Assembly (NCBI RefSeq): GCF_022568795.1
Contig: NZ_JAKZHU010000001.1
Location: 2,294,001 to 2,358,000, forward strand
DNA: 64,000 nt
Direction: 5' to 3'
Origin: Arsenicicoccus dermatophilus
GTDB taxonomy: Bacteria > Actinomycetota > Actinomycetes > Actinomycetales > Dermatophilaceae
The stretch's first letter is position 1. Each line of letters opens with the position of its first letter. A program made the translations under genes and the position numbers. Below the pieces are notes generated by a model. That model was not told the DNA's origin. It searched no databases and saw only the letters and a program-made list of their open reading frames with translations. Shown piece after piece: positions 25,330-34,339 of the stretch.

Positions 25330-26641
25330 AGCGGGTGGGCAGCCGGGGCAGGGTGGGCTGCAGCAGCCAGCTGTGCAGCAGGGTGCGGACCGCCTCCCCG
25401 CCATACGACTCGGCGTGGTCCAGGAAGTCCTGCGTCGTCACGGTGCCGTGCAGGTGGTCCGCGACCCAGGTCCGCACCAGCGAGCCGAAGGCCTCCTCCC
25501 CCAGGGTCATCCGCAGCGCGTGCAGCGTCAGGGCGCCACGCTTGTAGACCCGGTCGTCGAACATGTCCTCCGCGCCGGGGTCGGCGAGCACCAGGTCCTG
25601 CGGCTGGGCCGAGAGCGACCGGTGCCAGCGGCGGGCGTAGGCATCCGTGGACTGACCGCCGCCGACGGGCGCCCACAGCCACTCGGCGTAGCACGCGAAA
25701 CCCTCGTTGAGCCAGATGTGCTGCCAGCTCGCGAGACCCACGGCGTTGCCGAACCACTGGTGCGCGAGCTCGTGGGCGACGAGCCGCTCCTCGTGCCGCC
25801 GCCCGTGGCAGTGGTTGGCCCCGAAGGTGCTGAAACCTTGCGACTCGAGCGGGATCTCGAGGGGGTCGTCGGTGACCACCACGTCGTACGCCCCGAAGGG
25901 ATAGGGCCCGAAGAGGTCGGTGAAGAGCGCCACCATCTGCGGCTGCCGTCCGAAGTCGTGCAGGGCCTGGGCGCGCAGCCGCGCCGGCGCGTGGATCCGT
26001 TGCGGCACGGGCGCGTCCGCGAGCGGGATCGTGGCATAGGGGCCGATCTGCAGGCTCGCGAGATAGCTCGCCATCGGCTCGCGCTGCTCGTAGGTCCAGG
26101 TGGTCCGGGACCCGCGGGTGACCCGTCCGACGAGCTCGCCGTTGGTGACGACGGCGTAGGGCGAGTCGCAGGTCACCTCGAAGGAGTACGACGCCTTCAG
26201 CCCCGGCACGTCGTTGCACGGGAACCACGTGGGTGCGCCGTCGGGCTGCCCGGCGACGAGGACGCCGTCGGTGAGCTCCTCCCAGCCGACCTCGCCCCAG
26301 GGCCCGCGGGAGGGGGCCGGGTTGCCGTTCCACTGGATCTCCACGGCCGCGCTGGTGCCGGGGCCGATCTCCCGGGGCAGGGTCACGGTGAGCCGAGCAC
26401 CCTTGTGGGCGTAGCGTGCCCGCCCCCCGTCGACGAGCACCTTGACGACCGCCAGCCGCGGCGCCAGGTCGAAGGTCACCTTGCGCACGCGGGTCACCGG
26501 CTCGACGACGACGCGGGCCCGCCCGGACAGCCGGTTGCTGGCGACGCGGTAGTCCAGCACCAGGTCGTGGTGCACGGGCCGCCAGGTGGGGTCGCCGTGG
26601 GTCGGGACATAGGGATCGGCGTGGGCCGAGGCAGGGCTCAT
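25328..26641 (-). CDS. M1-family zinc aminopeptidase
   Basis: This 437-residue peptidase is of the short bacterial M1 type. The zinc site is complete: HELAH (His290, Glu291, His294) and NEGF with Glu313, 19 residues after His294. The substrate-binding loop PLESQGFSTFG (264-274) takes the place of GAMEN, as usual in this subgroup. There is no signal peptide. The start overlaps the stop of the NRPS gene (ATGA), so the two are co-translated. Aminopeptidases of this class accompany epsilon-poly-lysine synthetase genes in Streptomyces, where they degrade the product; that role here is inferred. Confidence 0.85.
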   Translation of the reverse strand: MSPASAHADPYVPTHGDPTWRPVHHDLVLDYRVASNRLSGRARVVVEPVTRVRKVTFDLAPRLAVVKVLVDGGRARYAHKGARLTVTLPREIGPGTSAAVEIQWNGNPAPSRGPWGEVGWEELTDGVLVAGQPDGAPTWFPCNDVPGLKASYSFEVTCDSPYAVVTNGELVGRVTRGSRTTWTYEQREPMASYLASLQIGPYATIPLADAPVPQRIHAPARLRAQALHDFGRQPQMVALFTDLFGPYPFGAYDVVVTDDPLEIPLESQGFSTFGANHCHGRRHEERLVAHELAHQWFGNAVGLASWQHIWLNEGFACYAEWLWAPVGGGQSTDAYARRWHRSLSAQPQDLVLADPGAEDMFDDRVYKRGALTLHALRMTLGEEAFGSLVRTWVADHLHGTVTTQDFLDHAESYGGEAVRTLLHSWLLQPTLPRLPTR

Positions 26642-29600
26642 GCGCCCACCTGCCAGGGGGCGACCGGGTTGCCGATCCAGCGGGTGCCGTCGGGGACGTG
26701 CTCGCCGCGCAGCACCAGGGAGGAGGGGCCGACGGTGGTGGCCGCGCCCAGGCTCGCCGCGGGCAGGATGACGCCGTGCGGGCCCATGGTGGAGCCGGCG
26801 TCGAGGGTGACGGTGTCCATCTGCATGATCCGATCATGGAAGAGGTGCGTCTGCAGCACGCACCCCCGGTTGACGCTGACGCCGTCGCCGAGGGTGACCA
26901 GGTCGGCCTCCGGCAGCCAGTAGGTCTCGCACCACACGCCTCGCCCGATCGTGGCGCCCAGCAGCCGCAGCCACAGGTTGAGCACCGGCGTCCCGGTCGC
27001 GGTCCATGCGAACCACGGCGCCGCGAGGATCTCCACGAAGGTGTCGACCACCTCGTTGCGCCAGACGAAGGTGCTCCACAGCGGGTGCTCCACGACGCGG
27101 AGGCGTCCGACGAGCAGCCACTTCACGGCGACGGTGACCAGGCCTGCGACGACGCCGGCGAGCAGCAGCACCACTCCCCCGGCGAGGGCCGCGGCCCACA
27201 GGCCGACGCCCGCCCACGCGAGCTCGAGCGCACCCACGACGCACACGGCGAGCGCCACGGTGCACACCACCGGCACGAGGCGGCACAGCTCGACGAGGGC
27301 GCGGGCGACCTTGAGCCGGCGGCGGGGGCGATAGGTGCGGGAGACGTCGTGGTCGGTGGCCTGGCGCTGCAGCCGCACCGGCGGCGAGCCGAGCCAGGAG
27401 GAGCCGGACTTGGACTTGCGGGGGGCGGCGGACAGCACGGCGACCAGGCCGTTCTTGGGCACCGAGCGTCCGGGCGCGGTCATCCCGGAGTTGCCGAGGA
27501 AGGCCCGCTTGCCGACCTTGGCGCGCTCGATGTGCACCCAGCCCCCGCCGAGCTCGTACGACGCGATCATGGTGTCGTCGGCGAGGAAGGAGCCCTCCCC
27601 GATCCGGGTCATGGCGGGCAGCAGCAGGACCGTGGAGGCCTCGACGTTGCGGCCGACCTTGGCGCCGAGCAGGCGCAGCCACACCGGCGTGAACAGGCTG
27701 GCGTAGATCGGGAACAGCAGCGTCCGGGCGCTGTCGAGCAGCCGCTCGGTGGCCCAGACCTGCCAGCCGATCCGGCTGCGGACGGGGTGGTGCCCGGGTC
27801 GCAGCCCGAGGCCGAGGAGGCGGACGGACACCAGGGTGAGCAGCATCAGGGCGAGCATGGAGACGACGGTGGCGACCGGGGTCCAGGCGAGGGCCGCGAG
27901 CAGCGCCTGCCGCAGGCCGGAGGTGCCGTCGACCGCCCGCAGGAGCAGCGCCGCACCGGGCACCGCCGCGAGGGTGGGCAGGAGCCCGACGACGACGGCG
28001 CTCGCGGCGTACAGCCACAGCCAGGCGCGGGAGCGGACGGGTCGCTCGGCAGGCCAGGTGGGGCGGGCGCGACCGACGCGGGTCGCGGGCGAGCCCGCCC
28101 ACAGCTGGCCGTCGGGGACGACGCCGGTGACGTAGGAGCCGGGCAGGACCGCGGCGTCGCGCCCGACCTCGGCGCCGGGGCCCAGGGTGGAGCGGCCGCC
28201 GACGACGGCGCCGGGCCGCACGGTCACCCGCCCGACGTGGAGGACGTCGCCGTCGAGCCAGTGGCCGGCGAGGTCGACCTCCGGCTCGACGGAGCAGCCG
28301 CGGCCAAGGGTGAGCAGCCCGGTGACCGGCGGGAGGGTGTGCAGGTCGACGTCGGGCCCGACGGTCGCGCCGAGGGCCTTGGCGTAGTAGACGATCCACG
28401 GCGCCCCCGCCATGGTCACGGCACCCACGGACTCGGCGAGCCGCTCCACGGCCCAGATCCGCAGGTGCACCGAGCCGCCGCGCGGATAGGTCCCGGGCTG
28501 CAGCCCGCGCAGCAGCAGGCGGGCGCCGAGCACGGTGATGCCCATCCGCCCGACCGGGGTGAGCAGCAGCACCCACGCGAGCGCGATCGCCCACCAGGGC
28601 GCGGTGGGGGCCCAGGGCACGTCCACCAGGAGGTGGGCGAGGTTGTTGACCAGGGCGACGGCGACGAGCCACTGCAGCCCGGTGAGCGTCGACAGCGGTA
28701 TGCCGAGAAGCATCTGGGTCAGCTGGGCGCGCCGCGGCACCGGCCGCACCGCGCGCGGCGGGGTGCTGTCGGTGCGCAGCCGCGCCGCCATACCGTCGAG
28801 GTAGTCCGCCTGGTCGGCCAGCCGGGGGTGGGCGTAGGCGTCGGCGACGGTGACCTCGGGGTGGGTGCGCCGCAGCACCGAGACGAGCTGGGCCGTGGTG
28901 AGGGAGGACCCGCCGAGGCCGAAGAAGTCGTCGTCGGGGCTGGTGACCGGGGCGCCGAGGACGGCGGACCACTGCTCGGCGAGCCAGGCCGCGGTGCCGG
29001 TGAGCTCGACCCCGTCGTCGCCGCGGGCGGGGGCCAGGTCGGGCAGCGGCCAGGGCAGGGCGGCACGGTCGACCTTGCCGGAGGTCTTGGTGGGCAGGGT
29101 GTCGGTGACGGCGATGAGCGGCACCAGCGCGGCGGGCAGGACGCCCGCGAGCTCCTGGCGGGCCGCGGCGCGGTCGAAGGTCGCCGGGGCGGCCGGGACG
29201 ACGTAGCCCACGAGCACCTGGTTGCCCGCGTCGGTGGTCTTGACCGCGGCGGCGGCGCCGACGACCTCGGGCAGCGCCTGCAGCGCGGCGTCCACCTCAC
29301 CGAGCTCGATCCGCCGGCCGCCGAGCTTGATCTGCTCGTCCGCGCGACCCATGAAGATCAGTCCGGTGGGCTCGTAGCACACCAGGTCGCCCGAGCGGTA
29401 GGCCCGCTCCCACCCGAGGAGCGGGAGCGGGGCGTACTTCTCGGCGTCCTTGGCCGGGTCGAGGTAGCGCGCGAGGCCGACGCCGCCGATGATCAGCTCG
29501 CCCACCTCGCCCTCGGCGACGAGCTCGCCGTCCTTGACCACCGCCAGCTCCCAGCCGTCCAGGGGCAGGCCGATCGACACGGCCCCCTCCCCCGTCATCT

Positions 29601-30519
29601 CGGCACCGCAGGCGACGACGGTGGCCTCGGTGGGGCCGTAGGTGTTCCACACCTCCCGGCCGGGGCGCACGAGCCGCTCGGCGAGCTCGGGCGGGCAGGC
29701 CTCGCCGCCGAAGATCAGCAGCCGCACCGCGTCCAGGCTCTCCGCCGGCCACAGCGCCGCCAGCGTCGGCACCGTCGAGACGATCGTGATGCCCCGCTCG
29801 ACCAGCCAGGGCCCGAGGTCCATGCCGGTGCGGACCAGTGCGCGGGGCGCGGGCACCAGGCAGGCGCCGTGACCCCACGCGAGCCACATCTCCTCGCAGC
29901 TCGCGTCGAAGGCCACCGACAGCCCGGCCAGCACCCGGTCGCCCGGGCCCTGCGGCGCCTCCTGCAGGAACATCCGCGCCTCGGCGTCCACGAAGGCCGC
30001 CGCGCTGCGGTGGGTGACGGCGACGCCCTTGGGGGTGCCCGTGGAGCCGGAGGTGAAGATCACCCAGGCGTCGTCGTCCAGGCCGGGTCGCGGGTCGGCG
30101 TCCGGCTCGCGGTCGGCGTCGAGGTCCAGGCGCAGCAGCCGCAGGCCCGCGGTCACCACGACGGCCGCGCGCGCCTCGGCGAAGACGAGCTCAGCGCGCT
30201 CGCTGGGGTCGTCGGCGTCGACCGGGACGTAGGCCGCGCCCGCGAGGAGGGTCGCCACGATCGCGACGTACAGCTCGCAGGTCCCGGAGGGGACCCGGAT
30301 GCCGACCTTGTCGCCGCGGCGGACCCCCTCGCCGCGCAGCCGCTCGGCGAAGGCGCCGGCCTCGGCCAGCAGCTCGGTGTAGGTGAGGACCCGGGTGCCG
30401 TCGTCCAGCGCCGGGGCGGCGGGGTGCTCCCGGGCCACCTGCTCCAGGACGTCGACGAGGGTGCGCGGGTCGGGGGTCCGGGCGCCGATCAGCTGGGCTC
30501 GTGCCACGTGGTTCGTCAT
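26638..30519 (-). CDS. Epsilon-poly-L-lysine-synthetase-like NRPS (A-PCP-terminal domain)
   Basis: This 1,293-residue protein has an adenylation domain (about 25-495: TSGSTGTPKG, YGPTEAT, YRSGDL, LPTKTSGKVDR), a carrier domain (505-580, LGGSS with Ser539) and a long C-terminal part with six hydrophobic segments framing three soluble left-handed-helix-like domains (about 670-830, 895-1040, 1130-1293). There is no condensation or thioesterase domain. This is the Pls architecture (TIGR02353-type terminal domain) and length (Streptomyces Pls is about 1,320). The specificity residues read D-A-E-S-I-G-T-V-V-K; acidic Glu209 favours a basic substrate, and I recall a nearly identical code for lysine. 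Predicted product: a lysine or related cationic homopolymer. Confidence 0.8.
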   Translation of the reverse strand: MTNHVARAQLIGARTPDPRTLVDVLEQVAREHPAAPALDDGTRVLTYTELLAEAGAFAERLRGEGVRRGDKVGIRVPSGTCELYVAIVATLLAGAAYVPVDADDPSERAELVFAEARAAVVVTAGLRLLRLDLDADREPDADPRPGLDDDAWVIFTSGSTGTPKGVAVTHRSAAAFVDAEARMFLQEAPQGPGDRVLAGLSVAFDASCEEMWLAWGHGACLVPAPRALVRTGMDLGPWLVERGITIVSTVPTLAALWPAESLDAVRLLIFGGEACPPELAERLVRPGREVWNTYGPTEATVVACGAEMTGEGAVSIGLPLDGWELAVVKDGELVAEGEVGELIIGGVGLARYLDPAKDAEKYAPLPLLGWERAYRSGDLVCYEPTGLIFMGRADEQIKLGGRRIELGEVDAALQALPEVVGAAAAVKTTDAGNQVLVGYVVPAAPATFDRAAARQELAGVLPAALVPLIAVTDTLPTKTSGKVDRAALPWPLPDLAPARGDDGVELTGTAAWLAEQWSAVLGAPVTSPDDDFFGLGGSSLTTAQLVSVLRRTHPEVTVADAYAHPRLADQADYLDGMAARLRTDSTPPRAVRPVPRRAQLTQMLLGIPLSTLTGLQWLVAVALVNNLAHLLVDVPWAPTAPWWAIALAWVLLLTPVGRMGITVLGARLLLRGLQPGTYPRGGSVHLRIWAVERLAESVGAVTMAGAPWIVYYAKALGATVGPDVDLHTLPPVTGLLTLGRGCSVEPEVDLAGHWLDGDVLHVGRVTVRPGAVVGGRSTLGPGAEVGRDAAVLPGSYVTGVVPDGQLWAGSPATRVGRARPTWPAERPVRSRAWLWLYAASAVVVGLLPTLAAVPGAALLLRAVDGTSGLRQALLAALAWTPVATVVSMLALMLLTLVSVRLLGLGLRPGHHPVRSRIGWQVWATERLLDSARTLLFPIYASLFTPVWLRLLGAKVGRNVEASTVLLLPAMTRIGEGSFLADDTMIASYELGGGWVHIERAKVGKRAFLGNSGMTAPGRSVPKNGLVAVLSAAPRKSKSGSSWLGSPPVRLQRQATDHDVSRTYRPRRRLKVARALVELCRLVPVVCTVALAVCVVGALELAWAGVGLWAAALAGGVVLLLAGVVAGLVTVAVKWLLVGRLRVVEHPLWSTFVWRNEVVDTFVEILAAPWFAWTATGTPVLNLWLRLLGATIGRGVWCETYWLPEADLVTLGDGVSVNRGCVLQTHLFHDRIMQMDTVTLDAGSTMGPHGVILPAASLGAATTVGPSSLVLRGEHVPDGTRWIGNPVAPWQVGA

Positions 30520-30604
30520 CCCTGTCCGTCATGACGCCCCGGCCGACCGGACCTGGCGACCAGGTCGGCGCGGCCGTGGGGCCGTGGCGCGGGGCGTGCG
30601 AATC

Positions 30605-30626
30605 GTTAACCTGCCGTTAACCTTAC
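30605..30626 (+). promoter_or_regulatory. 11-bp direct repeat GTTAACCTGCC/GTTAACCTTAC
   Basis: Two head-to-tail 11-nt units share GTTAACCT and each contains the palindrome GTTAAC. They lie about 90 bp upstream of the NRPS start (30519) and touch the stop of the upstream protease gene. The 11-nt period and the GTT-ACC core resemble the PHO-box units bound by PhoP in Streptomyces (GTTCACC-type), though with A in place of C. It is a candidate operator for the NRPS operon; the regulator is unproven. Confidence 0.45.
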
Positions 30627-31780
30627 CGCGTCGGGCCCGGGGCGAGCTCGGCACGGCAGCGAACCACCCGGTCGAGCAGGCGACGCTCCTCGGCCAGGAC
30701 CGCGTCGTCGACATCGCCGAGCTGCATCCGGTGCCGCAGCATCGCCAGGTCGCTGGCCGCGTCCAGGAAGCCGGTCATCGCCACCTTGCCGGGCCGGCCG
30801 TGCGCGGCGCTCGCCCAGGCCAGGGCCTGGCGGCGGGCGGCCACCGAACCGAGCATCCAGACCTCCGCGTCGGTGAACCAGCCGGCCCGGGCATAACGGC
30901 CCAGCTCGGTGACCACGGTGCGGGCCTCGCGGCGCCGCGCCCACAGGGCGAGCAGCACGAAGGCCACGAAGACGGGGGCCTGCATGGACAGGTAGCCCGC
31001 GAGGAAGCCGTCCAGCCCGGCGACCGCCGAGAGGTTCCACGCCGCGTGCAGGGCCACGGCGAGGGTCCAGCCCAGCAGCGGCGCGAGCACGCGCACCACC
31101 CCGGGCCGGCGGTAGGTCGCCACGCCCACCCCGAAGCCCGTGCAGCAGGTGAAGATCGGGTGGGCGAAGGGCCCGACGACGCCGCGCAGCAGGAAGGTCG
31201 CGAACAAGCCCTCCGCGCCCGCCTCGTTGAACGCCCGCCCCAGGTAGAGGATGTTCTCGCCGAACGCGAAGCCGGCCGCGATGATCCCGGCATACACCAG
31301 GCCGTCGACCACGCCGTCCAGCTCCCAGCGCTGCAGGCGCAGGACGAGCACCAGGCCGAGCCCCTTCGCGGTCTCCTCGACCACGGGCGCGACGAGCACG
31401 GCGCCGACGCTGGTCGGGCTCTCCCCGGTGGCCCCCGCGATGATCGCCATGGTGCCGGTGTTGGCGACGAGCGCGACGGCGGTGGCCACCAGGGCACCCC
31501 AGGCCAGCGCCACGAGCAGCAGCCAGCGGGGCTCGGCCTCGAGCCGGTCGATCCACAGGAAGGACGGGACGACGATCCCGAGCGGCAGCGCGGCGAAGAT
31601 CAGGCCGAGCAGCCCGGCCCCGAGCCCGGTCGAGCCCCCCACGGCGGCGACGAAGACCAGCGCGCACAGCCCGAACCCGATCACGAGCAGCGCGGAGACG
31701 AGCAGCCGGCGGAGCACGCCGTGAGGGGCGAGGAGGGGACGACCTGCCCCCGTCCCGCTCTCCCCCCGGTCACGGCTCAT
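30623..31780 (-). CDS. PrsW-family intramembrane metalloprotease
   Basis: This 385-residue membrane protein has about eight TM segments and the family motifs in order: VVEETAKGLGL (first glutamates), GFAFGENILYL, RGVVGPFAHPIFT and LHAAWN. PrsW proteins cleave anti-sigma factors within the membrane; in Bacillus PrsW responds to antimicrobial peptides. The ATG at 31780 is chosen; a GTG at 31804 in the same frame is possible and neither has a good ribosome-binding site. A cytoplasmic tail of about 110 residues follows the last helix. It lies upstream of, and in the same direction as, the NRPS gene. Confidence 0.85.
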   Translation of the reverse strand: MSRDRGESGTGAGRPLLAPHGVLRRLLVSALLVIGFGLCALVFVAAVGGSTGLGAGLLGLIFAALPLGIVVPSFLWIDRLEAEPRWLLLVALAWGALVATAVALVANTGTMAIIAGATGESPTSVGAVLVAPVVEETAKGLGLVLVLRLQRWELDGVVDGLVYAGIIAAGFAFGENILYLGRAFNEAGAEGLFATFLLRGVVGPFAHPIFTCCTGFGVGVATYRRPGVVRVLAPLLGWTLAVALHAAWNLSAVAGLDGFLAGYLSMQAPVFVAFVLLALWARRREARTVVTELGRYARAGWFTDAEVWMLGSVAARRQALAWASAAHGRPGKVAMTGFLDAASDLAMLRHRMQLGDVDDAVLAEERRLLDRVVRCRAELAPGPTR

Positions 31781-31859
31781 GCGTGCAGGGTAACCGCTGG
31801 CCACGTCCGCCCACCGATGCGTCTGCGGAGGTCCGGGCCGGGCTCGCTATGGTGATCAG

Positions 31860-32498
31860 GTGACTTCGACGCCCACCGACAAGGCCCTGACCGACCGCAT
31901 CGTCTGGATCGACTGCGAGATGACCGGTCTGTCGCTGACCGACGACGCGCTCATCGAGGTCGCGGCCCTGGTCACCGACTTCGAGCTCAACCAGCTCGGC
32001 GACGGGATCGACGTCATCGTCCGCCCGCCCGCCGAGGCGCTGGAGCAGATGAACGACTTCGTCCGCGAGATGCACACGACGAGCGGGCTGCTCGCCGAGC
32101 TCGAGGGGGGTATGTCGATGGCCGACGCCGAGGCCGCCGTCCTGGGCTACATCCGCGAGTGGGTGCCCGAGCCTGGCAAGGCGCCGCTGGGCGGCAACAC
32201 CGTGGCCACCGACCGTGGCTTCCTCGCCCGGGACATGCCCGAGCTGGAGGCCCACCTGCACTACCGCATCATCGACGTCTCCTCGATCAAGGAGCTGTCG
32301 CGCCGGTGGTACCCGCGGGCCTACTTCAACTCCCCCAAGAAGTTCGGCGGCCACCGGGCGCTCGCGGACATCACCGAGTCGATCGCCGAGCTGCGGTACT
32401 ACCGCGAGGCGGTCTTCGTGCCGCAGCCGGGCCCGACCAGCGACCAGGCCAAGGCGATCGCGAGCAAGTACGGCTCGCCCGACCCGACCGCCTCCTGA
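31860..32498 (+). CDS. orn: Oligoribonuclease
   Basis: This 212-residue DEDDh 3'-5' exonuclease degrades 2-5-nt RNAs and pGpG. Motifs: WIDCEMTGL (Exo I, Asp and Glu), GGNTVATDRGFL (Exo II Asp) and HRALADI (Exo III His and Asp). The Exo II loop reads NTVATD rather than the usual NSVGQD. The GTG start has only a weak ribosome-binding site. It is transcribed away from the PrsW gene, and tRNA-His follows 120 bp downstream, a common actinobacterial neighbour. Confidence 0.95.
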   Translation: MTSTPTDKALTDRIVWIDCEMTGLSLTDDALIEVAALVTDFELNQLGDGIDVIVRPPAEALEQMNDFVREMHTTSGLLAELEGGMSMADAEAAVLGYIREWVPEPGKAPLGGNTVATDRGFLARDMPELEAHLHYRIIDVSSIKELSRRWYPRAYFNSPKKFGGHRALADITESIAELRYYREAVFVPQPGPTSDQAKAIASKYGSPDPTAS

Positions 32499-32618
32499 CC
32501 GACACGGCGGCTCCCGGCGGGGTCCGGGTGGCGCCCACCGACCCGTGGTCACGGGCACCCGAATTTCGCGCTAGTATTGTCCGCGCTGCTCGTCACGGTC
32601 TCCGTGGCAGCTCGCATG

Positions 32619-32691
32619 GTGGGTGTAGCTCAGCTGGTAGAGCACCTGGTTGTGGTCCAGGTGGCCGCGGGTTCAAGTCCCGTCACTCACC
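32619..32691 (+). tRNA. tRNA-His (GTG)
   Basis: The acceptor GTGGGTG/CACTCAC has one G-T pair, the anticodon stem-loop CTGG TTGTGGT CCAG carries anticodon GTG, and the discriminator is C. The preceding G at 32618 can serve as the extra G-1 opposite C73. CCA is not encoded. Confidence 0.95.
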
Positions 32692-32696
32692 CTGGC

Positions 32697-32736
32697 AACG
32701 GCCCTGACTCGGACACATGTCCTGGTCAGGGCCGTT
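32697..32736 (+). terminator. Terminator after tRNA-His
   Basis: AACGGCCCTGAC (32697-32708) pairs perfectly with GTCAGGGCCGTT (32725-32736) and is followed by TCGT. It ends the tRNA-His transcript. Confidence 0.75.
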
Positions 32737-32824
32737 TCGTATGCCGGGGGTCCTCCCCCGGCGACCGTGCCGCCTGCCCCTCCACCTGGCCCCCGACGAC
32801 CGTGGGATCCCGGCAGCCGGCTGC

Positions 32825-34339
32825 TCACCCGCCGCCGAGAGGTCCGGGCCGGCCGCCGTCCAGGCGCCGCCGCACGTAGACCCGCCGCACCGAGGTCGTC
32901 GCCTCCCCCTGCGGCAGCACCCCCTCCTCGCGCAGCTGCGCCACCACGGGCCGCAGCGAGGGGTCGGCGGGCGCCGCCCGGTCCACCTCGCGGGCGGCCT
33001 GCACGTACGTCCCCAGCGCGTGGTTGCCCGCGGGGTCGGGCAGCCCGCTCGCGAACCGCACGGTCACCCGGCGGGCCTGGTCGCGGTTGGCCCGCCCGTC
33101 GAGCTTGGTGACCACGTCCTGGTCGCCGTCCAGCGCGAGCGTGGTGACGCCGTCGGGCTGCCGGAGGCTACCGATGGGCGCCCCGGCGGTGACGACGTGG
33201 GTGACCCGGTAGCCCCGGCGACGCAGCTCGGTGGCGGCGACGAGGGCCGCCATACCGCCCTGGGAGTGCCCGGCGAGGGTGATCGGGACGTCCCGCGGCA
33301 CGCCGGAGTCCACGACCGCGGCCACCACCCCGCGGGAGTAGGCCGAGTCCTCGCCGCCGAGGAGCCGCACGTTGCCGCCCAGGTCACGCACCCGGTCGTC
33401 GACGGCGCCGGGGGCGCTCCACGCGTCGGTGCCGGGCACGTCCACCACGAGGGCGCGGCGGGCCGTCCCGTCGGGCGCCGTGGAGGTGATGGTCCGCAGG
33501 GCGACGGCGCCGTCCGGGGCGTCGTTGGTCTCGGCGACCCCGGTGAGCAGGTCGGCCACCCCGCGGGGGGTCTCTGCCGGGGTGTGGGCGAGCAGCGACG
33601 AGTCCGCCGCGGGGTCGACGCGGGGCGGGGCGGGCTGGTCGGTGATGGCGGGCTCGCCGTCCGCCCACCGGTCCGCGAGGGCGTGGGCGTCGACCCCGAC
33701 GGCGGTCGCCTCGGCATGGGGACCGATGGGGGCCTGGCCGCGACGGGCCTGGTCATGGGCGGCGAAGGACGCCGCCAGCACCGCCGCCCCGTTGAGGTCG
33801 TGCTCCAGCGCCGGGCCTCGGTCGACCGCCCAGCGGCCGAACGCCTCCTGGGGGTCCAGCGGCTCGCCCGCCGCGACCGACTCGGCGACGTAGCCGTCGA
33901 GCACCCCTGCGGCGACGAGCTCCGGCTGCCCGAGCGCCACCGCGGCCCGCACCGCGACCCGGCTCGCGTCGACGCCGTCCCACAGCGTGGTGGCGGTCCG
34001 CTCCGCCAGGTCGTAGGCCGCGGCGGCGGTCACCAGGTCGCGCCCGAGCGCGCTCGCCCCGAGGCCCACGACCAGTGGCGAGGTCGGCCCGATCGCCACC
34101 GGGGCCAGGGCCGCCTGGGCGACGGCAGCCGTGGCCGGAGACAGCCCCGCCGTCGCCGACACGGCCCCCGCGGCCCGGGCCACCGCCAGCGCCACCGCGC
34201 CCTCGGACAGCTCCTCGGCCACCTGACGGCACAGCAGCCCGAGGCGCTGCACGTCGTCGACCACGACGCGGACGCCACCCGCACCGCCGACGACCCCGGT
34301 GATCCGCACGCCCTGCCCGGCATACGACTCGTCGCTCAC
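32825..34339 (-). CDS. Alpha/beta hydrolase with N-terminal helical domain
   Basis: This 504-residue protein has a helical, Ala-rich N-terminal half (1-240) and a lipase-like core (about 285-430) with the nucleophile elbow AGHSQGG. Catalytic acid and histidine are probably DGDQD and NHALG near the C-terminus. The start overlaps the stop of the WXG100-like gene (GTGA). Such pairs, a small WXG-like protein with an alpha/beta hydrolase, occur in actinobacteria; the hydrolase may act at the cell surface or be a type VII-related cargo. No signal peptide is seen. Substrate unknown. Confidence 0.7.
   Translation of the reverse strand: MSDESYAGQGVRITGVVGGAGGVRVVVDDVQRLGLLCRQVAEELSEGAVALAVARAAGAVSATAGLSPATAAVAQAALAPVAIGPTSPLVVGLGASALGRDLVTAAAAYDLAERTATTLWDGVDASRVAVRAAVALGQPELVAAGVLDGYVAESVAAGEPLDPQEAFGRWAVDRGPALEHDLNGAAVLAASFAAHDQARRGQAPIGPHAEATAVGVDAHALADRWADGEPAITDQPAPPRVDPAADSSLLAHTPAETPRGVADLLTGVAETNDAPDGAVALRTITSTAPDGTARRALVVDVPGTDAWSAPGAVDDRVRDLGGNVRLLGGEDSAYSRGVVAAVVDSGVPRDVPITLAGHSQGGMAALVAATELRRRGYRVTHVVTAGAPIGSLRQPDGVTTLALDGDQDVVTKLDGRANRDQARRVTVRFASGLPDPAGNHALGTYVQAAREVDRAAPADPSLRPVVAQLREEGVLPQGEATTSVRRVYVRRRLDGGRPGPLGGG

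Noticed and set aside
26698-30534. A 1,278-residue open frame on the + strand opposite the NRPS gene
   Set aside because: It is the GC-rich antisense shadow of a gene whose motifs are clear on the minus strand; its product is low-complexity (Gly/Arg/Asp/Gln) with no domain.
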